Positions 7,870 to 15,374 of a stretch of DNA of 38,522 nucleotides are shown in pieces. The notes below the pieces were generated by a model. That model saw nothing but the letters and a program-made list of their open reading frames with translations, did no database searches and had not been told where the DNA came from. The first letter of the stretch is position 1; each line of letters starts with the position of its first letter. The DNA comes from Bacteroidales bacterium (GTDB taxonomy: Bacteria > Bacteroidota > Bacteroidia > Bacteroidales > JACABE01): the NCBI GenBank assembly GCA_023251515.1, contig JAHEYQ010000046.1:1-38522 (forward strand), in the 5' to 3' direction. A program made the position numbers and the translations under genes.

Positions 7870-7878
7870 GCAAAATTA
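7870..7878 (-). promoter_or_regulatory. -7 box TAATTTTGC of tRNA-Ser copy 2
   Basis: Same element and same 3-nt spacing to the tRNA 5' end as in copy 1. Confidence 0.6.
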
Positions 7879-7884
7879 CAAAAA

Positions 7885-8267
7885 TTTCCCGATTCAGAAA
7901 GCTTTTTCTTTATTTTCTTTAAATATTATATGGTTTTATTGGCTAAAGCTTTTATTAGTGTTTTATTTTTAGGCGTTTACAATGGCGTTAATAAAAGGAT
8001 TTTTACAAAACTATGCTTATTTTCTATAATCCTTCTTATAAAAGTTACAATAAAACCAATGCGAAACAGCTAAAGGCTGTAAATATTAAAAACTTTTATA
8101 AATTTGTAGGAAATAAAAACCACTGCCCAAAACACCATAAAAAAAGCTAGTTTGCAATAATATTAAATAGAGTAGAATGAAGAACTTACAACAAAGAAAT
8201 AGAGCCATAAAAGCCATGCATTTGCTTTGTTTTTTGTGTTAAAAAGCTGTTGTAAAAAGCATTTTTT
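7885..8267. other. Spacer with one weak small ORF
   Basis: Nothing in this stretch is strongly gene-like. A plus-strand frame 8013-8150 could encode 45 residues (MLIFYNPSYKSYNK..., rich in Lys, Asn, His), but it has no recognised family or ribosome site. It may be degraded accessory DNA between the tRNA block and the broken toxin gene. Confidence 0.4.
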
Positions 8268-8523
8268 TTAGTAATGTCCTTTTGCGGAATGAACTAAAAC
8301 CCTATCGCCATCAACTTCATAAATAAGTCGGTGTTCTTGAGTTATTCTGCGAGACCAATAGCCTGAGAATTCATATTTTAAGGATTCGGGCTTGCCAGTA
8401 CCTTCAAAAGGATGTTCAGCAAGTTCGTTTAAAAGTATAAGTATTTTTTTTAGTATAGCCTTATTTTTTATAAAAATCAATGTCATTATTGGCCTGAGTC
8501 GAAAAATCTAAATGATAGCCCAT
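8268..8523 (-). pseudogene. yoeB: YoeB/Txe-type mRNA interferase toxin, frameshifted
   Basis: The 3' part encodes a clear YoeB C-terminus: HPFEGTGKPESLKYE, then GYWSRRITQEHRLIYEV and the terminal HSAKGHY. The natural start is the ATG at 8523, 2 bp after the antitoxin stop. From there the frame reads MGYHLDFSTQANNDIDFYKK and hits TAA at 8463-8461. The family-like continuation (NKAILKKI...) lies in a different frame from about 8465. Fusing both parts gives a normal YoeB missing a residue or two (typically a Ser/Thr-Gly before NKAI), so a deletion, about 8 nt by my reconstruction, in an A-rich run likely broke it. The only in-frame ATG left (8486) would make a 72-residue N-truncated protein. A sequencing or assembly error is the alternative. 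Confidence 0.8.
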
Positions 8524-8524
8524 T

Positions 8525-8749
8525 TTATAGACCTAAAAAATCCTGTAAATTTTCTTTTTCTACACGCGTAAATTTGCCTTCTTCAAACTCTTGTTTGCTT
8601 TTTTTAATTTTAGCAACAAACTCAGGTTTGTAAGGATTCTCTGTGTTAGTTACCTCAAATTTTATTTTCAGCGCCTTTAAAAAGGCTTTTAAGGCGTTCA
8701 ATTGCTCATCATTAGAAGGATGAGCTATAAAAACATTTCCTGTTTGCAT
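8525..8749 (-). CDS. Antitoxin of YoeB-type module (DUF2683-like)
   Basis: A 74-residue protein that resembles the short Bacteroidota antitoxins (DUF2683-type) found upstream of Txe/YoeB toxins. It has a beta-strand start (NVFIAHPSNDEQLNALKAFL), the conserved ALKIKFEV block, and a charged C-terminal toxin-binding tail (VAKIKKSKQEFEEGKFTRVE). It ends 1 bp before the ATG of the toxin remnant, the usual order and spacing for such modules. With the toxin frame broken, it may persist as an orphan antitoxin, perhaps protecting against related toxins elsewhere. Confidence 0.75.
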   Translation of the reverse strand: MQTGNVFIAHPSNDEQLNALKAFLKALKIKFEVTNTENPYKPEFVAKIKKSKQEFEEGKFTRVEKENLQDFLGL

Positions 8750-8784
8750 AACTTTGCAATTTTATAGGAGTTTGTATTTTTTTT

Positions 8785-8818
8785 GCAAAGATAAGCATTA
8801 TAAAAAAGATTTTACAAA
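8785..8818 (-). promoter_or_regulatory. Promoter of antitoxin-toxin module
   Basis: On the minus strand TTTG (8818-8815) is followed after 21 nt by TATCTTTGC (8793-8785), close to the Bacteroidota -33/-7 pattern TTTG-N17-20-TAnnTTTG. It lies about 36 nt upstream of the antitoxin ATG. Confidence 0.5.
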
Positions 8819-9000
8819 AACTGAGTTTCTTTTTGCAATACAAGATTCTAAAAAAAATACAATGACTATATTTTAAAAAAAACAAAATAATTTTACCAAA
8901 ATAGGCAAAAGCGACCTCACCTAACCTCTGCACGATTTTTTTTGGGAAGAAGCGGGTATGGGGTAGTAACAGGTAATTTTATTTCTGAAAATATTGCTTG

Positions 9001-10071
9001 CTAAAACCGATAACCCAGTGCATATTGCAGATAATCTGCCGATTGTTTGCGGTTGGTAAGTGTAATCATTCCGAAGAGTTTTGGTGTAAAATAATAACGA
9101 ACCCCCAGCCTTGCATACCAGTAATTTTCGTTCAGATTGGTATCGTACAAATAATTTCCCAGTTGCGTTAAAACAGCTAATTTTCTGATTAATAATTCGT
9201 GCCCCAAAGCCAGTCCGAAATAACTGTTATAGGTTGCAGAATAGCTTAAATCGTTAATTTCGCCCTGTCGCAATACATAGTGGACGTTGAGGCTTAAGAT
9301 GTTTTTTTTGTTCAGAAATCTGTTTAAACCATAGTCGGCAGTAAATATTTTGTAGTATTTATTTAGCTCTTCGTTTACATTGCGGGTAGCAAAACCAAGT
9401 GCAATATCGTTTGCCCATTTCTTTTCAAGTGTAGGTTTTTCATGGTTTTTATCCGATTGTCCGGTGTAATTAATATTGTAATTCAGATTTAAACCATAAT
9501 TAAAAATATTAATTCCCAGATTAGGCAGATTTAAAGCAGCATTCGAACAATGCGAAAAGCCTGCATTAACACCTAAGCTAAAATCTTTATTCAAAGCATA
9601 ATCGAGCTGTAAACGGGCATTGAAGAAAAAGCTGATATCGGTACTAATCATATAATTTGTAGGGTTGCTTAGTTTATCGAATTTTTCGGTAGCATAAGCA
9701 ATACCGGCACCCAGATGCGAATTGAAATTTATACGTCCGAAGCTGAAGATTGTAGGTTCCATAAACATATTTAAACCCCACAAATCGCCAATAATCTGAT
9801 TGCTGGTATGAATATACGAAAGCGAATATCCGAATTTTGTAGATTTAAAAGGCGAATTCCAGTTTTCGATATTTTCGATACGTTGATAAATTTTGGCTTG
9901 TACCGAAAAAATATCACCTTTGATATGTTTAACCCTGTTTGAGTGAGGAACAATCTGCCCGGTATTTATATGAATGCCTCCGAAATAAAACAAAGGTGAA
10001 TTGTTTTTTTGAGCATTAAGCTGAAATAAAGCAATAAGCAAGAATATCGAAATCAGTAAAAATCTTTTCAA
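9001..10071 (-). CDS. PagL-like outer-membrane acyloxyacyl hydrolase (lipid A 3-O-deacylase related)
   Basis: A 356-residue outer-membrane protein with a signal peptide (1-20, cut after NAQ). The PagL-type catalytic block is present at 174-188: H-C-S-N followed by LNLPNLGIN, matching the family's H-x-SNAG...PN.G.N; H174 and S176 are the likely catalytic pair. The protein is about twice the length of classical PagL, with further alternating beta-strand sequence up to an aromatic C-terminus (YALGYRF), so the barrel is enlarged or doubled. In the family it removes an acyl chain from lipid A. The start is TTG at 10071: the frame upstream meets a stop five codons earlier and no ATG precedes the signal peptide. 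The gene appears monocistronic. Confidence 0.75.
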   Translation of the reverse strand: MKRFLLISIFLLIALFQLNAQKNNSPLFYFGGIHINTGQIVPHSNRVKHIKGDIFSVQAKIYQRIENIENWNSPFKSTKFGYSLSYIHTSNQIIGDLWGLNMFMEPTIFSFGRINFNSHLGAGIAYATEKFDKLSNPTNYMISTDISFFFNARLQLDYALNKDFSLGVNAGFSHCSNAALNLPNLGINIFNYGLNLNYNINYTGQSDKNHEKPTLEKKWANDIALGFATRNVNEELNKYYKIFTADYGLNRFLNKKNILSLNVHYVLRQGEINDLSYSATYNSYFGLALGHELLIRKLAVLTQLGNYLYDTNLNENYWYARLGVRYYFTPKLFGMITLTNRKQSADYLQYALGYRF

Positions 10072-10096
10072 AGCAAAAAAATATTAAAATTTGAGG

Positions 10097-10105
10097 GCAA
10101 ATTTA
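10097..10105 (-). promoter_or_regulatory. -7 box TAAATTTGC of PagL-like gene
   Basis: A full TAnnTTTGC match 26 nt upstream of the TTG start, implying a leader of about 20 nt. This supports the TTG as the real start. Confidence 0.5.
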
Positions 10106-10194
10106 CTAAAATTTACATTTATTCAGTAATTAAGTAAAAAGAATCATTAATTGAAACATTTTAAAATCCGTTATTAAATCTTTAAATTATTTTT

Positions 10195-10345
10195 TTTTAG
10201 AACGCGGATAACGCAGATCCCTTTAGGAAACGCAGATAAAAACGGATTTTATAGTATAAAAATAAGATGATTATAAAAAATCCCTGACTGCCGTCAGGCA
10301 AGCGTAAAATAAGCGTTTACGGAACGTATCAGCGTTTTCTGCGTT
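10195..10345. repeat. Dispersed-repeat spacer (ACGCAGAT / TGCCGTCAGGCA motifs)
   Basis: The gap 10072-10436 contains repeated short motifs: AACGCGGATAACGCAGAT, AACGCAGATAAAAACGGAT, a CTGAC-TGCC-GTCAG palindrome overlapping TGCCGTCAGGCA (about 10287-10302), and AGCGTTTTCTGCGTTCGG. Such strings are common as dispersed intergenic repeats in Bacteroidota. GCCTGAC...GGCA resembles the CTTGCCTGCCG motifs at 37534 and 38014. No coding frame is credible here. Confidence 0.5.
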
Positions 10346-10436
10346 CGGATGATATTTGACATTTAAATTCAAAGTTTAAAATATGCGTATTTACATTATA
10401 TTACTTATCTGCTTTTATCTGCATTCTCATCTTGGC

Positions 10437-11531
10437 TCAGGAATTATCCTTATTCAGAATATCATTCTGTATCTGAATAGATTCCTGATGCAGGGTTTCA
10501 AGCAGGTGCAGAATAAAATTTCTATTCAGACCCATTTGTTCTGCTTTCTCCAATCTGTTGTTTATTATTTCATTCCAGCGTTTTAATTGCAATATAGTAA
10601 TATTGTGTTCTTTTTTAAAATTACCTATTTCACTAACCAGATTCATTCTTTTTGCCAATATCTGTATCAGTTCATCATCCACTATATCAATTTTGGCTCT
10701 GAGGTTAGCCAGCTTATTCTGAAATGTATTATTACCCTTTTCGCTTCTGAAAATCAGAGTATCCAGTAAAAAATTAAATGCATCAGGTGTAAGCTGTTGT
10801 TTGGCATCAGTTAATGCTGCTTTCGGATTAGGGTGAACTTCAATCATCAATCCGTTCATTTCCAGATCAAGTGCTCTTTGCGATACCTGAGCTATTAGAT
10901 TTGAATCACCTGCAATATGGCTTGGATCGCATATAATTGGTAAACCAGGCACTATTCTTTTCAATTCAATCGGAATTTCCCAATAGGGAGCATTTCGATA
11001 TGGTTTGCTGTTGTATGCCGAAAAACCACGATGAATTGCCATTAATTTATTTATACCTACATTGTTTAATCTTTCAAAAGCACCAATCCAAAGTTTTAAA
11101 TCGGGATTTAAAGGGTTTTTTATCATTACCGGGATATCGCATCCTCTGAGTGTTTCGGCAATTTCCTGCATCGAAAACGGATTTCCGACAGTCCGGGCTC
11201 CAATCCATAAAATGTCGATATCATTTTTTAAACATTCTTCAATATGTGAAGACGTAGCAACTTCCACGGTGGTTAGTAATCCAGTTGATTCTTTTATTTT
11301 TTTCAGCCAGCTTAGACCTATACTTCCGATACCTTCAAAACCATCAGGTCGGGTACGTGGTTTCCATATTCCAGCTCTGAATATTTTTACTTTCGGATTA
11401 AGAGCCAGTATTTGAGCAGTTTCGCTTAATTGTTCTTCGCTCTCAGCACTGCACGGTCCGGCTATAATTAATGGCTCTCCTGATGGTGGCCATAAATTTT
11501 TTATTGTTGATATGTTAAGATTTGTTCCCAT
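10437..11531 (-). CDS. Bifunctional DAHP synthase (class I-beta)/chorismate mutase (AroQ)
   Basis: A 364-residue two-domain enzyme for aromatic amino acid synthesis. The DAHP synthase domain (about 1-258) has AGPCSAES (24-31), FRAGIWKPRTRPDGFEG, GARTVGNPF, IKNPLNPD, HRGFS, CDPSHIAG and EVHPNPKAALTDAKQQL; it condenses PEP with erythrose-4-phosphate. An AroQ chorismate mutase domain follows (about 272-355: LRAKIDIVDDELIQILAKRM, then EIGNFKK). This order matches the C-terminal-mutase enzymes known from Prevotella, where mutase ligands (prephenate) feedback-regulate the synthase. A TTG at 11546 is in frame but lies inside the -7 promoter box, so the ATG at 11531 is the start. The gene is divergent from asnS and apparently alone. 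Confidence 0.95.
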   Translation of the reverse strand: MGTNLNISTIKNLWPPSGEPLIIAGPCSAESEEQLSETAQILALNPKVKIFRAGIWKPRTRPDGFEGIGSIGLSWLKKIKESTGLLTTVEVATSSHIEECLKNDIDILWIGARTVGNPFSMQEIAETLRGCDIPVMIKNPLNPDLKLWIGAFERLNNVGINKLMAIHRGFSAYNSKPYRNAPYWEIPIELKRIVPGLPIICDPSHIAGDSNLIAQVSQRALDLEMNGLMIEVHPNPKAALTDAKQQLTPDAFNFLLDTLIFRSEKGNNTFQNKLANLRAKIDIVDDELIQILAKRMNLVSEIGNFKKEHNITILQLKRWNEIINNRLEKAEQMGLNRNFILHLLETLHQESIQIQNDILNKDNS

Positions 11532-11542
11532 AGTAATAAAGT

Positions 11543-11551
11543 GCAAAATTA
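11543..11551 (-). promoter_or_regulatory. -7 box TAATTTTGC of DAHP synthase gene
   Basis: It lies only 11 nt upstream of the ATG at 11531. With a start point about 6 nt downstream of the box the mRNA leader would be only a few nucleotides, i.e. nearly leaderless. Confidence 0.55.
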
Positions 11552-11577
11552 ATTAAAGTTTATTTACAGAAATTTAA

Positions 11578-11586
11578 TAATTTTGC
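11578..11586 (+). promoter_or_regulatory. -7 box TAATTTTGC toward asnS
   Basis: A divergent copy of the same consensus, 115 nt upstream of the asnS ATG. With the minus-strand box at 11543-11551 it forms a back-to-back promoter pair. A long (about 110 nt) leader would result. Confidence 0.45.
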
Positions 11587-11701
11587 ACGTTTATATAAAG
11601 TTGAAATAATAAAAAAAGTTTGAACACTTTAAAATATTTTATTTCAGGCTTATATATTAATAATAAATGAGAATTTAACAAAGAATACAATAATATTAAA
11701 A

Positions 11702-13099
11702 ATGGAAAGACGCGTAATTAAGGATTTATTGAAATCTGCTGTAAAAGAAGATATCGGAACAATAATTAATGTAAAAGGTTGGGTTAGAACCAAAAGAGGT
11801 AATAAAAATGTAGCTTTTATTGCTTTAAACGATGGCTCAATTATTCACAATATTCAAATTGTTGTCGATTTGGCAAATTTTGATGAAGAATTAATGAAAA
11901 AAATAACCACCGGTGCTTGCATTTCGGCAAATGGAAAATTAGTAGAATCGCAAGGGCAGGGGCAAAGTGTTGAAATTCAGGCAACAGAAATTGAAATTTA
12001 TGGTGTTGCAGATGCCGAAACTTATCCATTGCAGAAAAAAGGTCATACATTGGAGTTTTTGAGAGAAATTGCACATTTACGTCCTCGTACCAATACTTTT
12101 GGAGCTGTTTTGCGTATTCGTCATGCAATGGCTTTTGCTTTGCATAAATATTACAACGACAATGGTTTCTTTTATGTGCATACGCCCATTATTACAGGTT
12201 CAGATGCTGAAGGAGCCGGAGCAATGTTCAGAGTTACAACGCTTGACGCAAAAAATCCTCCGTTAACAGAAGATGGTCATGTAAATTATGTTGAAGATTT
12301 CTTTGGAAAAGAAACCAATCTTACGGTTTCAGGTCAGTTGGAAGCTGAGTTGGGAGCTTTGGCTTTAACCAAAGTTTATACTTTCGGACCTACTTTCAGA
12401 GCCGAAAATTCAAATACACCACGTCATTTGGCTGAATTCTGGATGAATGAACCTGAAGTAGCTTTTAATGAGATTAAAGAAAACATGGATCTAGCCGAAG
12501 ATTTTATTAAATATTTGGTTCGTTATGCTTTGGAAAATTGTATGGATGATCTTGATTTTTTAAATAATATGTACGACAAAGAATTAATTGAAAGATTAAA
12601 TTTTGTAGTAAATAACGATTTTGTTAGATTAGCTTATACCGAAGCAATTGAAATACTCGAAAAGGCTGATCAAAAATTTGAGTTTCCTGTTTCTTGGGGC
12701 GTTGATCTGCAATCGGAACACGAAAGATATTTGGTTGAAAAACATTTTAAAAAACCTGTAATACTTACTGATTATCCGAAAGATATCAAGGCATTCTATA
12801 TGAAGCAGAATGAAGATGGAAAAACAGTAAGAGCTATGGATGTTTTATTCCCTAAAATCGGTGAAATTATTGGTGGTTCACAACGTGAAGAAAATCTGGA
12901 GAAATTACAAACCCGATGTGCAGAAATGGGTATTCCTGAAAAAGACGTTTGGTGGTATATAGATACCCGTCGTTTCGGAACCGCTCCTCATAGCGGCTTT
13001 GGATTGGGTTTCGAAAGATTAATTCTTTTTGTTACCGGAATGGCAAACATCAGAGATGTAATTCCATTTCCAAGAACTCCGATGAATGCTGAATTTTAA
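11702..13099 (+). CDS. asnS: Asparaginyl-tRNA synthetase
   Basis: A 465-residue class IIb aminoacyl-tRNA synthetase that charges tRNA-Asn. The N-terminal OB-fold anticodon-binding domain (about 1-110) has [23 protein letters not shown]. The catalytic domain carries motif 2 (F232[15 protein letters not shown]) and motif 3 (GFGLGFER, 432-439), followed by [10 protein letters not shown] at the C-terminus. FRAENS...EFWM and the [12 protein letters not shown] block are typical of AsnRS rather than AspRS. Full length. It leads a plus-strand group with rpoN and the PAP2-like gene. Confidence 0.97.
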   Translation: MERRVIKDLLKSAVKEDIGTIINVKGWVRTKRGNKNVAFIALNDGSIIHNIQIVVDLANFDEELMKKITTGACISANGKLVESQGQGQSVEIQATEIEIYGVADAETYPLQKKGHTLEFLREIAHLRPRTNTFGAVLRIRHAMAFALHKYYNDNGFFYVHTPIITGSDAEGAGAMFRVTTLDAKNPPLTEDGHVNYVEDFFGKETNLTVSGQLEAELGALALTKVYTFGPTFRAENSNTPRHLAEFWMNEPEVAFNEIKENMDLAEDFIKYLVRYALENCMDDLDFLNNMYDKELIERLNFVVNNDFVRLAYTEAIEILEKADQKFEFPVSWGVDLQSEHERYLVEKHFKKPVILTDYPKDIKAFYMKQNEDGKTVRAMDVLFPKIGEIIGGSQREENLEKLQTRCAEMGIPEKDVWWYIDTRRFGTAPHSGFGLGFERLILFVTGMANIRDVIPFPRTPMNAEF

Positions 13100-13126
13100 T
13101 CAGTATCAATTTATTATTTTGATTTT

Positions 13127-13134
13127 TAAATTTG
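13127..13134 (+). promoter_or_regulatory. Possible -7 box TAAATTTG for rpoN
   Basis: A TAnnTTTG match in the 54-bp asnS-rpoN gap, 19 nt before the rpoN ATG, suggests rpoN may have its own promoter besides read-through. Confidence 0.35.
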
Positions 13135-13153
13135 TGTTTAATAATACTATAGA

Positions 13154-14620
13154 ATGTTAAGTCAACGATTACAGCAAAAATTACTTCAGAAATTATCGCC
13201 ACAGCAGATAATTTTGATGAAGCTATTGCAAATTCCTACCGTTGCACTTGACCAGCGTATAAAGCAGGAAATTGAAGAGAATCCTGCACTTGAAGATCTC
13301 GGAGACGGTAGTAACGATATTGATTCTTCTGGAAATGATGATTTTGAATCAGAATTTAATGAAGACAATACCCGCGATACTTCCGACTTCGATTTTAATG
13401 ATTATCTGGATGAAGATGATATAGATTCTTATAAGCTTAAAGCAAATAACGAATCTGCTGATGATGAGCATAAAGAAATACCTTATGCTTCAGAAACGAG
13501 TTTTCAGGAATTGCTTTCAGAGCAATTAAGTATGCTCGGGCTTGATGATAAACAATTTATGATTGCTACAAATCTGATAGGAAATCTGGACGATTCAGGT
13601 TATCTGATGCGTGATATTTCTGCTATGGTTGACGATTTTGCTTTTAGTCAGAATATTGAAACCACTGAAAAAGAAATTATCGAAGTTTTGGAAATTATTC
13701 AGGAACTTGATCCTCCAGGTATCGGAGCCAGAAGCCTTCAGGAATGTTTGTTAATTCAGTTAAAGCGAATTGAAGAACAAACCCCGGCTATTGCATTGGC
13801 TTATAGAATACTTGAAACTCAGTTCGACAGATTTACTAAAAAACATTACGATAAAATCCTTGAAAAACTTAATATAACTGAAAAGCAACTGAAACATGCC
13901 ATTGATGAAATTCTGAAACTGAATCCAAAACCGGGTAATTCAGTTGGAAGTGCATCAAAGTTAAATCATTATATCATTCCTGATTTTATTATTCATAACA
14001 ATAATGGTCAGTTGGAGTTAACACTCAATAGTCGTAATGCTCCGGATCTCAGGGTAAGCCAAACTTATGCCGATATGCTTCAGGGTTATACCGAAACCAA
14101 GCATAAGACAGAACAACTGAAAGATGCTGTGATGTTTATCAAGCAAAAAATTGATTCAGCTCGTTGGTTTATAGATGCTATTAAACAACGCCAGAATACC
14201 ATGTATGTTTCAATGGAAGGCATTATGAATTATCAGCAAGAGTTTTTTTTAACAGGTGATTTGTCAAAATTAAGACCTATGATACTGAAAGATATAGCAG
14301 ATAGGGTAGGGCTTGATATTTCAACAGTTTCCCGTGTTGCCAACAGCAAATATGTTGAAACTCAATTTGGAACATTTTTATTGAAAGAATTTTTCTCAAA
14401 ATCTATCGAAAATGATTCAGGTGAAGATGTTTCAACCAGAGAAATAAAAAATCTGGTAAAGGAATTTATTGATAATGAAGATAAAACCAAACCTTTGAAT
14501 GATGATGAGCTTACGGAATTGCTTATTCAAAAAGGTTATAAAATAGCTCGCAGAACTGTTGCGAAATATCGCGAAGGTTTAGATATAAGAGTTGCCCGTT
14601 TAAGAAAGGAAATCAAATAA
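13154..14620 (+). CDS. rpoN: RNA polymerase sigma-54 factor
   Basis: A 488-residue sigma-54. Region I is at 1-50, rich in Gln/Leu (LQQKLLQKLSPQQIILMKLLQ), and binds activators. An acidic region II follows (about 50-110, many Asp/Glu/Ser/Asn). The core-binding domain is at about 110-300, and the DNA-binding part contains DISTVSRVANSKYV and the RpoN box ARRTVAKYRE (465-474), which recognises the -24 element. Transcription from its promoters needs an AAA+ enhancer-binding protein; none is in this window. It is followed without any gap by the PAP2-like gene (TAA then ATG), indicating co-transcription and coupled translation. Confidence 0.97.
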   Translation: MLSQRLQQKLLQKLSPQQIILMKLLQIPTVALDQRIKQEIEENPALEDLGDGSNDIDSSGNDDFESEFNEDNTRDTSDFDFNDYLDEDDIDSYKLKANNESADDEHKEIPYASETSFQELLSEQLSMLGLDDKQFMIATNLIGNLDDSGYLMRDISAMVDDFAFSQNIETTEKEIIEVLEIIQELDPPGIGARSLQECLLIQLKRIEEQTPAIALAYRILETQFDRFTKKHYDKILEKLNITEKQLKHAIDEILKLNPKPGNSVGSASKLNHYIIPDFIIHNNNGQLELTLNSRNAPDLRVSQTYADMLQGYTETKHKTEQLKDAVMFIKQKIDSARWFIDAIKQRQNTMYVSMEGIMNYQQEFFLTGDLSKLRPMILKDIADRVGLDISTVSRVANSKYVETQFGTFLLKEFFSKSIENDSGEDVSTREIKNLVKEFIDNEDKTKPLNDDELTELLIQKGYKIARRTVAKYREGLDIRVARLRKEIK

Positions 14621-15235
14621 ATGGATTTTAAAATTGCTCGTATTATTTCATATGTTTTTCATCCGCTTTTGATGTCGATGTATTCGTTTTTGTTGCTTTT
14701 TAATATGGATGCATATTTTGCTTCAATCTTGAGTTTTAAAGGTAAATTAATCATTCTTTCATTTATATTTTTATCAACTTTCGTTTTTCCTTCGGTTTTC
14801 ACATATGTTTTATATAAAAGAAAATTTATTTCTTCAATGCATCTTGAGAAAAAAGAAGACAGAAATATTCCCTTTATATTTACCATCATATTTTATTATG
14901 GTGCTTTTTATATGTTGAAGAATAATGATGGTATTCCTGCTATTTACTTGATTTTGATGTTGGTGTCAACCCTAATGGTCATTCTGATTTTTTTTATCAA
15001 TTTAAAATATAAAATAAGCATTCACAGTATGTCAATTGGAGCATTAAATGGTTTGTTAATTGGTGTTGCATATCGGTTTCAATTGGATTTAAGCCTGATA
15101 ATTATAATTTCGATTCTTATAGCCGGTTTTATTGGATATGCCCGAATCGCAATGAATGCGCACCGTCCATCCGAAGTTTATAGCGGCTACTTTATTGGTT
15201 TTTTAAGTTTGGTTTTGCTATTCTTTTTCTTGTAA
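14621..15235 (+). CDS. PAP2-like integral membrane protein
   Basis: A 204-residue protein with about six membrane helices. PAP2-phosphatase-like remnants are visible: KKEDRNIPF (77-85), IHSMSIGALNG (134-144) where PSGH would be, and ARIAMNAHRPSEVYSGYFIG (174-193) resembling the SR-x5-H-x3-(D/E)VxxG motif, with R175, H181 and E185. The PSGH-type motif is degenerate but its histidine (H135) is kept. Activity on lipid phosphates at the membrane is possible but unproven. The ATG follows the rpoN stop directly, so it belongs to the rpoN unit. Confidence 0.7.
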   Translation: MDFKIARIISYVFHPLLMSMYSFLLLFNMDAYFASILSFKGKLIILSFIFLSTFVFPSVFTYVLYKRKFISSMHLEKKEDRNIPFIFTIIFYYGAFYMLKNNDGIPAIYLILMLVSTLMVILIFFINLKYKISIHSMSIGALNGLLIGVAYRFQLDLSLIIIISILIAGFIGYARIAMNAHRPSEVYSGYFIGFLSLVLLFFFL

Positions 15236-15297
15236 AAAATCTTTTTTTCATTTTTATAAACATTTCATTTTAAATGCAATTGTTTAAATATATTTTA

Positions 15298-15305
15298 TAA
15301 ATTTG
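15298..15305 (+). promoter_or_regulatory. -7 box TAAATTTG upstream of the secreted peptidase operon
   Basis: A TAnnTTTG match 69 nt upstream of the ATG at 15375; TTG at 15280-15282 could be part of a -33 element, though the spacing (15 nt) is short. Confidence 0.45.
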
Positions 15306-15374
15306 TAGTTCGAAAAAAATTATAAATCAATTATTCTTATTTGTGATTTATAAATTATATAAAAACAATGATTT

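Larger units (their letters stand above)
7780..7884. repeat. Right copy of exact 105-bp direct repeat (tRNA-Ser + promoter)
   Basis: Base-for-base copy of 2454-2558. Beyond it the sequences diverge at once (ATTTCCCG here against AAATCAAT at the left copy). Confidence 0.95.

Noticed and set aside
7704..7922. Plus-strand frame containing [12 protein letters not shown]
   Set aside because: Antisense translation of the second tRNA-Ser.
7960..8960. Integron-type attC sites around the toxin-antitoxin remnant
   Set aside because: GCGTTA and ACCTAAC strings occur but no paired R'/R'' boxes with an imperfect palindrome could be found, and no integrase is present.
11062..11415. Plus-strand 117-codon frame opposite the DAHP synthase gene
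   Set aside because: Antisense shadow of an enzyme with all catalytic motifs on the minus strand.
11532..11546. TTG start five codons upstream for DAHP synthase
   Set aside because: The TTG is part of the TAATTTTGC promoter box.
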